A stretch of 64,000 nucleotides of DNA, from positions 1-64,000 of the forward strand of contig JAOZHY010000033.1 in NCBI GenBank assembly GCA_026014595.1, read 5' to 3'. Under the pieces are notes generated by a model. The model was not told where the DNA came from and did not search any database. It saw only the letters and a list, made by a program, of their open reading frames with translations. The translations under genes were made by a program, and so were the position numbers. Below are positions 57,898-64,000 of the stretch, one piece after another (within the stretch, counting starts at the first letter, position 1; every line of letters starts with the position of its first letter). This stretch comes from Candidatus Bathyarchaeota archaeon (GTDB lineage: Archaea; Thermoproteota; Bathyarchaeia; Bathyarchaeales; Bathycorpusculaceae).

Positions 57898-58992
57898 TTA
57901 CCTCTGATTTAGTGAAAACTCTTTTATACATTCTGAAACAACTTCTACTTCATTTTCGCTCAGCCACGGATGTAAAGGTAGAGAAAGTATCTCGTTGCAG
58001 ATTTTCTCTGTTACTGGCAATTTGTCTATAGTCTTGTATGCTCTCTGCATATGCACGGGAACAGGGTAATGTATGAGAGTTTGGATTCCGCGCGATAGCA
58101 GATATTGTTGAAGTTTATTTCTATGTTTATGTCTTATCACGTAGAGATGATACACGTGCTTTGCATAATCCTTTTCTATTGGCGTTATCGTTTCAGTGTT
58201 TTTTAGGAGATCATTATAAAGACTGGCGAGTTTACGCCTTCTTTTGTTCCAATCATCGAGATAACGCAACTTTGTCCTAAGTATTGCCGCTTGTATCTCA
58301 TCAAGCCGACTATTTACACCTACAAAATCATGATAATATTTTTTGGATTGGCCGTAGTTTCTCATTTGTCTTAATTTGGTTGCCAGTTGTTCATCATTTG
58401 TCACTATCATACCTCCGTCACCATAGGCGCCAAGATTCTTAGTTGGATAAAAACTAAAGCATCCAATGTAACCAACGCTTCCAACTTTTGCATTTTTGTA
58501 TTCCGCACCATGAGCTTGACAAGCGTCCTCTATGATGAATAAGTTGTGTTTCTCTGAAATTTCGATAATTGGGTCCATGTCTGCAGCATGACCATATAGG
58601 TGTACAGGAATGATTGCTCGTGTTTTAGCCGTGATCTTAGTTTTAATTTTTGATGCGTCAATTGTATATGTTTCAGGTTCAATGTCCGCAAAAACGGGTC
58701 TGGCGCCGTTTCTAATGATTGCATCAACTGTGGAAACCATGGTATTAGAAACTGTAACTACTTCATCACCATTGGAGATACCGAGGGCTTTAACAGCTAA
58801 ATAAAGGGCATCAGAGCCAGAGTTAAGTCCAATTGCGAATTTTGTCCCGATATATTTTGAAAATTTTTCTTCGAACTTTTCAGCTTCTTGTCCGAGGATA
58901 TACCAACCGCTTTTTAGAACTCTTTTGATGGACTGTGATACTTCTTCGCCTATTGCAGCGTACTCTCTTTTGAAATCATTAAATAGGATCAT
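57898..58992 (-). CDS. DegT/DnrJ/EryC1 sugar aminotransferase (FdtB/QdtB-like)
   Basis: A 364-residue PLP enzyme: [32 protein letters not shown] (variant typical of C3 aminotransferases), [13 protein letters not shown] and [18 protein letters not shown] with the Schiff-base lysine. It probably aminates dTDP-3-keto-6-deoxyhexose at C3, consistent with the ketoisomerase gene at 62.6 kb. The start is ATG 58992, with AAGG upstream; a TTG three codons earlier is the alternative. It is the last gene of the AT-rich block. Confidence 0.9.
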   Translation of the reverse strand: MILFNDFKREYAAIGEEVSQSIKRVLKSGWYILGQEAEKFEEKFSKYIGTKFAIGLNSGSDALYLAVKALGISNGDEVVTVSNTMVSTVDAIIRNGARPVFADIEPETYTIDASKIKTKITAKTRAIIPVHLYGHAADMDPIIEISEKHNLFIIEDACQAHGAEYKNAKVGSVGYIGCFSFYPTKNLGAYGDGGMIVTNDEQLATKLRQMRNYGQSKKYYHDFVGVNSRLDEIQAAILRTKLRYLDDWNKRRRKLASLYNDLLKNTETITPIEKDYAKHVYHLYVIRHKHRNKLQQYLLSRGIQTLIHYPVPVHMQRAYKTIDKLPVTEKICNEILSLPLHPWLSENEVEVVSECIKEFSLNQR

Positions 58993-59010
58993 TGCATTCA
59001 ACCTTTTTCG

Positions 59011-59979
59011 TCATGTTGAATTTTTCAGTGTTAACTGATAAAAGTCATGCATTACAGCTCTTGCACCGAAACCTTCTTTGTGAGCGATGAGACCGGTGTT
59101 CAAGACTTGCCCAGCTTGCTCGGTAGAAATTCCGAAATCAAAATACTTGCTTGCCTTATAACAATCGTTGATTAGATAGTCGAAAATTATCTCTAGAGCG
59201 CCTAAGTCGCGACCTTCGGTTGAATTAGCTATGTATTGAGCATGTGCAACATTTTTGCTTTCGTATATCATCACGCCTGCTAACATGGCATCATTCTTGA
59301 AGGATGAGAACAGTTTTATGTTATCCGGAAATCTGCGGGCCAGAAGTTCTATTTCTTCTGGAGTGTGAACTGGTTTAACTCCGTAGCGCTCCTTCAGTAC
59401 ATCTTCGACTATATTCATGTATTTTTTAAAATCGTAGCTCCTTTTCACTATCAAATTGTTTTTTTTCGCTTTCTTGATGGCGCGTATTCGGCTTTCGTCA
59501 AATTTTAGCTTTGAAGGGCCATAAATTGAGGATGTAACGTTTCTTCCAAATAATTTGGCTTTGAAACGGAATAGAGCGTACAAATCTTCATCTGCGGGAA
59601 TTGAATGATATATGTAGGGTATGGCTTTATAGACTATTTCTATTATATTTTCCTCCTTACAATGTTGGACAAGTTTCTCGAAGATTGCCAGCATGATTTG
59701 AGTTCTCATATCGTAACCTGAAATTACTCCGCCAAAAGTTAGACCCGCGTGACTGTATAAAACTCCATCTGTAACGTTTGCAGGCAGTAAACCTATCAAC
59801 TTTCCTTTTTTAAAAAATAAAAGTGAGTGATCTCGGAATCTGTCAGAGTGATATTCCATATAGTCTCTGTAGAATAGAAAAACACCATTTTTAGAAACAG
59901 AAACAAATTCGTCCCACAAGCTTTTGTGTTCTGGTTTGTATATAGAGACTTCGATTAATTTGCTCTCTTCAAGTGTCAT
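59011..59979 (-). CDS. FemAB/GNAT-like acyltransferase
   Basis: A 322-residue protein with two tandem GNAT-like halves: FVSVSKNGVFLFYRDYMEYHSDRFRDHSLLFFKKGKLIGLLPANV and, later, LFSSFKNDAMLAGVMIYESKNVAHAQYIANSTEGRDLGALE. This is the FemAB/peptidoglycan-bridge or sugar-acyltransferase pattern, also found in O-antigen clusters. It could add an acyl or aminoacyl group to the amino sugar. It follows the beta-propeller gene and precedes the aminotransferase gene by 18 bases. Confidence 0.75.
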   Translation of the reverse strand: MTLEESKLIEVSIYKPEHKSLWDEFVSVSKNGVFLFYRDYMEYHSDRFRDHSLLFFKKGKLIGLLPANVTDGVLYSHAGLTFGGVISGYDMRTQIMLAIFEKLVQHCKEENIIEIVYKAIPYIYHSIPADEDLYALFRFKAKLFGRNVTSSIYGPSKLKFDESRIRAIKKAKKNNLIVKRSYDFKKYMNIVEDVLKERYGVKPVHTPEEIELLARRFPDNIKLFSSFKNDAMLAGVMIYESKNVAHAQYIANSTEGRDLGALEIIFDYLINDCYKASKYFDFGISTEQAGQVLNTGLIAHKEGFGARAVMHDFYQLTLKNST

Positions 59980-60013
59980 TGTTTACCTATCCTTGTAATA
60001 CCTTTTTTGTGAA

Positions 60014-60931
60014 TTACCATTCTTTTAAAACTGCGTAGCCAAATCCTGTTTCGCCACAATTGTTACCGCAATAAAACATGTAAACTCTATCTCTATACCT
60101 TACTACGCTTGGGTAAGAAATCATTTGGGAATCCCAACCGCTCTCAGAAACATCTATTCCAATTTCATCGTCTTTTCTTGTCCAAGTTATTCCATCTTTC
60201 GATTCAGCATATCCAAGCCTGTATCCTTTAGATTTCGTTCTTATTGAATAAAACATCTTATATTTCCCAACTTCTCGGATTACACAAGGTCTTCCAAAAC
60301 CATGCTCATCTTCATTCTTGAAATTAATGCACACTTTGCCTTCTTTTCCCCAGTTCATGCCATCATTAGACTCGAGATATCGCATATTATACTCTGGGAG
60401 TAATTTACCATTAAGACCTGTTATCCAGTTACTACCAGCCACATACCACATCTGAAACAGATCGTTATGCATGACAAAAGCACCTGCACGGTTTAGAAGT
60501 TCTTTATCAGTTCTATCAAGGATTGGAACTTTGCTGTACCTTTCAAAAGATTTTCCGCCATTGTTGCTTATTGCGAGTCCTATAAACATAAAATATCGAA
60601 CTTTATAACCGAGCTGAAATCCCACGTAATACAAATAAAGCTTGCTTCCAACTCTTACGATGGAAACTGGAACAACGCCATTTTCATCAAATGTACCTGG
60701 GACGCCAATATCTAAAACTGGCTTTTCTGAAACATTTAGAATTACTGAAGGATTTTCTGCAGAAATATCTACAAAGCCTATCCGCCCCACCATATTTTCG
60801 TCACAGAAAGCAACGTATATCCTTATTACATCGTCAGCAACGAAATAAGGAGTTGGCGGGAAAGCATACTTTTTTGCCCAAGGACATTTGCCATCAGGAC
60901 AGTATATCAACCCTTTCTTTTCCCACTTCAT
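60014..60931 (-). CDS. Five-bladed beta-propeller protein, glycosyl hydrolase 43/62-like
   Basis: A 305-residue protein rich in repeated beta strands: IYCPDGKCPWAKKYAFPPTP, DVIRIYVAFCDE, LYLYYVGFQLGYKVRYFM, FQMWYVAGSNW, YKMFYSIRTKSKGYRLGYAE and VYMFYCGNN. The pattern F/Y-x-M-F/W-Y is typical of GH43/GH62-like five-bladed propellers. No signal peptide is visible, so it would be cytoplasmic. Such genes occur in polysaccharide clusters with no assigned reaction. It is four bases from the acyltransferase gene upstream. Confidence 0.72.
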   Translation of the reverse strand: MKWEKKGLIYCPDGKCPWAKKYAFPPTPYFVADDVIRIYVAFCDENMVGRIGFVDISAENPSVILNVSEKPVLDIGVPGTFDENGVVPVSIVRVGSKLYLYYVGFQLGYKVRYFMFIGLAISNNGGKSFERYSKVPILDRTDKELLNRAGAFVMHNDLFQMWYVAGSNWITGLNGKLLPEYNMRYLESNDGMNWGKEGKVCINFKNEDEHGFGRPCVIREVGKYKMFYSIRTKSKGYRLGYAESKDGITWTRKDDEIGIDVSESGWDSQMISYPSVVRYRDRVYMFYCGNNCGETGFGYAVLKEW

Positions 60932-60934
60932 AGA

Positions 60935-61612
60935 TTATGCCTCGTTAACCTTAAATGACCCGTAACTGCTCTTTTCAAGTGGTCGCGCAGGATTACCCAC
61001 ATAAACTTTGCCTTCCTCCGAGTCTTGCAGAACCACCGCACCAGCGCCTATAACACAATCCCTAGCAATTTTCCTACGGTCAATTATGCAGCTATTTACG
61101 CCTAAAAAGCAATTCTCACCGATTTCAACAAAACCAGACACAACAACATGGGAAGATATGAAACAATTATCTTTTATTATTGAATGGTGTCCAATGTGAT
61201 TGCCACTCCAAAGTATGACGTTATTGCCTATTTTGACGAATGATTGTATGACATTCCCCTCAAAAATAAAGCAATTTTCACCAATCTCGACATTCCTCCA
61301 AACGAAGGCTCTCGGACTAATGTAAGAGATTGTTGTAAATCCCTTCGCCTTAGCTTCCTTGTACAATCTTGTTCTAACCCTATTCAATTGCAGATAAGTA
61401 AGGGCCACAAAGACTTTATACTTCTCTGGACTGTATCGCTCTTCCAAATCCTCAAAAGGTACGATTGGCACTCCAAAGAGTTCATTTCTTTTCAGATATG
61501 CCTTTTCAACACTAAACGCCACTACTTCGTAGTCAGATTCATACGTAAAATATTCATAAGCAATCTCAGCAAAAGCGCTATCTCCAACTATGATCAATTT
61601 ATCTTTTTTCAT
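60935..61612 (-). CDS. Sugar O-/N-acyltransferase of the NeuD/PglD type
   Basis: A 225-residue protein. The N-terminal Rossmann-like half (KLIIVGDSAFAEIAYEYFTY, FGVPIVPFEDLEE) is followed by a left-handed beta-helix of hexapeptides (IGENCFIFEGNVIQSFVKIG, HHSIIKDNCFISSHVVVSG, VIGAGAVVLQDSEEG). This is the PglD/NeuD acetyltransferase layout and would N-acetylate the amino sugar made by the DegT enzyme. It is a good candidate for the FdtC/QdtC role. Confidence 0.85.
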   Translation of the reverse strand: MKKDKLIIVGDSAFAEIAYEYFTYESDYEVVAFSVEKAYLKRNELFGVPIVPFEDLEERYSPEKYKVFVALTYLQLNRVRTRLYKEAKAKGFTTISYISPRAFVWRNVEIGENCFIFEGNVIQSFVKIGNNVILWSGNHIGHHSIIKDNCFISSHVVVSGFVEIGENCFLGVNSCIIDRRKIARDCVIGAGAVVLQDSEEGKVYVGNPARPLEKSSYGSFKVNEA

Positions 61613-61681
61613 ACTTTCTCACTTTAGTTATTTTTTCCTTAATAATAATTCTAAAAAGACCAGATTCAGCATAATGGTGCC

Positions 61682-62449
61682 CTATGGCTTTTTAATGAGT
61701 ATATCTTCTCTTCTCGTTGCTATAGGAAGCTTTTCATTCTGTGGCAACAGATACGTATCGAAACCGAAATTACGGTATCTCTGCAATATGCCAAACACCA
61801 CACCGTCGTCAATCTTCTTTTCCTCTATTGCCATAAATTCAACCTTTGGCAACTCGTTCTTCCCAGTAAATCTTTGATGACATTGAATGCCAGATTTTGA
61901 AGAAAAAAATCTTTTTCTTTTAGAAACATTAGGTATATCCCCTATCAGCATTTCTCCGCCATCTCTTAATAGTTCACAAGCCTTATCTATAAAAACGAAA
62001 ATATTTGATTCAAGAAAGACATGCTGTATGACACTATAAACCAGTATAACATCTACATTGCCTTTGTATTTTTCAAAAAGACTTGAACAATCTGGGAAGC
62101 GACCGGGAAATTTCTCAACAAAGGATTTAGTCGGGATCATGGAAAGCATTTCCTCAGAATCAACTAAAAGGAGCTTAGAATTATTTCTCTCACAGAGATC
62201 TAAAATCATAAAAGCCAACTCGCTACAACCACACCCAATATCAAGAACTATTCTGCTTTTTTCCCTTAGACCTTTTAGTTTCGATTTTATATCATCAAAA
62301 ATCGCTCTTTCATACCCCTTTCTGTATTCATCAGGAAATCCTATTTTTTCGTAACGACTTAACTTCTCATTCTTTGCAAGTCTCTTAAAATCTTCAAAAG
62401 TTAAAGACTCAAAATTCTTATAGTCCTTCTCATTCTCTCTTACATTCAC
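61682..62449 (-). CDS. Class I SAM-dependent methyltransferase
   Basis: A 255-residue methyltransferase. Motif I is RIVLDIGCGCSELAFMILD, followed by LLLVDSEEMLS and the post-motif VDVILVYSVIQHVF. Substrate not readable; O-methylation of a sugar is plausible in this cluster. The GTG start overlaps, by four bases, the stop of a small upstream frame. The downstream gene is the acetyltransferase. Confidence 0.82.
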   Translation of the reverse strand: MNVRENEKDYKNFESLTFEDFKRLAKNEKLSRYEKIGFPDEYRKGYERAIFDDIKSKLKGLREKSRIVLDIGCGCSELAFMILDLCERNNSKLLLVDSEEMLSMIPTKSFVEKFPGRFPDCSSLFEKYKGNVDVILVYSVIQHVFLESNIFVFIDKACELLRDGGEMLIGDIPNVSKRKRFFSSKSGIQCHQRFTGKNELPKVEFMAIEEKKIDDGVVFGILQRYRNFGFDTYLLPQNEKLPIATRREDILIKKP

Positions 62450-62562
62450 GATTTCACAACCTTTGACTTAAACTTAAATGGAAGAATTAAATCTACACAA
62501 ATTCGAAATTCATTGAATTCAGTGATAGAATTTAGTGCAGCGTCATATATTTTGTGTTCCAT
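62446..62562 (-). CDS. Possible 38-residue protein coupled to the methyltransferase
   Basis: An ATG frame encodes 38 residues (MEHKIYDAALNSITEF... ending KVVKS). Its stop overlaps the methyltransferase GTG start (GTGA), and AGGGTC lies about seven bases before its ATG. The overlap and the ribosome-binding site support translation. The protein is of no known family and may be a remnant of a longer gene. Chance cannot be excluded. Confidence 0.4.
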   Translation of the reverse strand: MEHKIYDAALNSITEFNEFRICVDLILPFKFKSKVVKS

Positions 62563-62592
62563 TCCAGACCCTTCTTTAGTCTTTAGTTGTTT

Positions 62593-63027
62593 TCAATTTT
62601 TAATAATATTGCGCAATTCCCCTTTCTTGACCATTTCCTTGAATGTCTCATAGTCTCTTATGTAGTCATTTTCATCGAATAAATCAGAAACCAGAACAAG
62701 GCAAAAGGATCCAGACGAAAAATTATTCAACTCGCGCCATATCAAAGGAGGGACATACAAACCATAATAAGGCCTATTTAGCTGGTAACTTTTTCTTTGA
62801 AATCCGTCGTCCAAAATTACGTCAAAACTACCACTCGCAGCTATTATGAACTGTTGCAAACTCTTGTGGGCATGTCCGCCTCTCGATTCACCCCCAGGAA
62901 CATCATACAGGTAATAAACTCTTTTAATTTCAAAAGGTACTTGTTTATTTCCCTCGATAAAGGAAAGATTTCCTCTTCTATCTGTAACTTTAGGAAGATC
63001 GATTATTTTACATTGCGAGAGATTCAT
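62593..63027 (-). CDS. Sugar 3,4-ketoisomerase (FdtA/QdtA, WxcM-like cupin)
   Basis: A 144-residue cupin: IIDLPKVTDRRGNLSFIEG, IKRVYYLYDVPGGESRGGHAHKSLQQ with the double-histidine catalytic loop, ILDDGFQRKSYQLNRPYYGLYVPPLIWREL and FCLVLVSDLFDENDYIRDYE. This matches TDP-4-oxo-6-deoxyglucose-3,4-ketoisomerases, the first enzyme of the dTDP-Fuc3NAc/Qui3NAc branch. Which C4 epimer it makes is not readable. It uses the product of RmlB. Confidence 0.92.
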   Translation of the reverse strand: MNLSQCKIIDLPKVTDRRGNLSFIEGNKQVPFEIKRVYYLYDVPGGESRGGHAHKSLQQFIIAASGSFDVILDDGFQRKSYQLNRPYYGLYVPPLIWRELNNFSSGSFCLVLVSDLFDENDYIRDYETFKEMVKKGELRNIIKN

Positions 63028-63095
63028 AGATTTCCCTTATTCAGAGTATCCTTATACTATTTGAAAAGTTATATACGTTATGCGGGCAAAGTTGT

Positions 63096-64000
63096 TCATA
63101 ATTGCGGATCGTTAATAAATAGCATACGATGTCGTCTTTTTGAAATAATATAAAATTTTAATACTATAATGTTATTACTAATTATAATCCCGAAAAACTT
63201 TTTCATTTCATCCAAAAAGGACGGGTTCAGGCATTTGCGATAAATTAACTTCCTGTGGTTTAAAAGAACCTCTTTATCATGCTGATTTAAATCGTGACCA
63301 TACTTTTCCAAGAGAAAATCATGTGCCTTTAAAAGATCTACTCCGATATTTCTACTAATATGTGCATTGCTCCTATGAAGCCTATAATAATATAAAGGCT
63401 CAGCTACATAAGCGAATTTACATACCCTGGATAAATCAAGCCAGAACAGCCAATCATTCAAATATCTGAGATTTTCATTGTAATATATTCGATTATTATC
63501 TATCACGTTTTTTCTAACAACACCAGTACATACAAAGTTATCTTTTATTAGATCCGAGAAAAAGTCGCCATTGCGACTGGAAGGTTTTCTGTACAATTCC
63601 GAGAAACGTAGACCTATCCTCCTATTGTCCTTATCTATACATTCGCCATCAATAATAGCAACATCGTAGTCTTTTGATTCAAGAAGTGGTAGGACTTTAG
63701 CGAAGGCATTTCTTTTAAACATATCGTCTGATGCCATTAGAGCAACATATTTGCCCTTGGAATTTCTAATCCCGTCGTTAAGAGTTCTCGCAATTCCTTC
63801 GTTTTTATTGTGGAAAATCGCCCGGATTCTACTATCTTTCTTAACCCATTTTCTGATAACATCTCTGCTTCTGTCTATTGAGAAGTCATCAACTATAACT
63901 AATTCTAGATCTTTCAATGTTTGAGAGACTACAGAATTAATGGCATAATTAACATATTTTTCATGATTATAACTTGGCATAATCACGCTAAAAAGAGGGG
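63096..64000 (-). CDS. Family 2 glycosyltransferase, 5-prime end outside the window
   Basis: At least 300 residues of a GT2 enzyme. Before the GTG at 63986 the frame stays open to the edge (...PLFSVIMPSYNHEKYV), which is the normal GT2 N terminus, so the true start lies outside the window. Inside are ELVIVDDFSIDRSRDVI, KYVALMASDDMFKRNAF (D-x-D) and YLNDWLFWLDLSRV with the usual acceptor-site ND-W. Its last part is basic and lysine-rich. It is the first visible gene of the AT-rich amino-sugar block. Confidence 0.87.
   Translation of the reverse strand, partial: PLFSVIMPSYNHEKYVNYAINSVVSQTLKDLELVIVDDFSIDRSRDVIRKWVKKDSRIRAIFHNKNEGIARTLNDGIRNSKGKYVALMASDDMFKRNAFAKVLPLLESKDYDVAIIDGECIDKDNRRIGLRFSELYRKPSSRNGDFFSDLIKDNFVCTGVVRKNVIDNNRIYYNENLRYLNDWLFWLDLSRVCKFAYVAEPLYYYRLHRSNAHISRNIGVDLLKAHDFLLEKYGHDLNQHDKEVLLNHRKLIYRKCLNPSFLDEMKKFFGIIISNNIIVLKFYIISKRRHRMLFINDPQL

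Overview
The window looks like a contig from an uncultured archaeon of the TACK/Thermoproteota side, most probably a Bathyarchaeia member. This is inferred from gene content, not from a marker search. The signs are archaeal S8e, SRP19, RNase P component 4 and CRM/YhbY proteins, an archaeal-type GluRS, a type IV pilin of the archaeal kind, TATA-box promoters, frequent TTG/GTG starts, and the modified archaeal mevalonate pathway. I see no rRNA, tRNA, CRISPR array or intact insertion sequence.

Left part (1-12.4 kb). A short surface-glycosylation run (DUF1616 protein and two glycosyltransferases) is followed by S8e and then a long leftward gene run. In order of transcription this run is mevalonate kinase, UbiD-like decarboxylase, both phosphomevalonate dehydratase subunits, isopentenyl phosphate kinase, type 2 IPP isomerase, polyprenyl diphosphate synthase, GluRS and SRP19. 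Together the first seven take mevalonate to the C20 lipid precursor, so one run holds the lower archaeal isoprenoid route. Two tandem 16-bp palindromes lie just upstream of it.

Middle part (12.4-36.4 kb). This is mixed housekeeping and accessory DNA. It holds a LamG surface protein with a radical SAM/SPASM enzyme, a tRNA methylthiotransferase, AlkD-like repair, a TM-helix-repeat membrane protein and an MntA/HepT module whose HepT is frameshifted twice. It also has a pilin gene followed by a coiled-coil protein and two Roadblock-like proteins, a serine-metabolism trio (class V aminotransferase, SerA, DUF1015), an aquaporin, DUF72, a YhbY/Rnp4 pair, cysteine synthase, pyruvate kinase, an M48 protease and OsmC. 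A non-coding element of about 110 bp occurs three times (2.76, 14.7 and 28.6 kb).

Right part (36.4-64 kb). This is a nucleotide-sugar and surface polysaccharide region. It has two complete paralogous rmlA-C-B-D operons (36.6-40.1 and 54.2-57.7 kb). Between them lie UDP-sugar genes (ugd, galU, a UDP-xylose-synthase-like gene), toxin-antitoxin pairs (VapBC, HicAB), glycosyltransferases, a large GT-C-like membrane protein and a deacetylase-like anchored protein. From 57.9 kb to the end, a more AT-rich block encodes a dTDP-3-amino-3,6-dideoxyhexose-type pathway (ketoisomerase, DegT aminotransferase, acyltransferases) plus a methyltransferase, and a glycosyltransferase that runs off the window. 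The region carries scars of rearrangement: a 180-bp direct repeat at 36.3 and 44.1 kb, a fragment of a third rmlA, a chimeric HEPN remnant and a broken partial copy of a glycosyltransferase.
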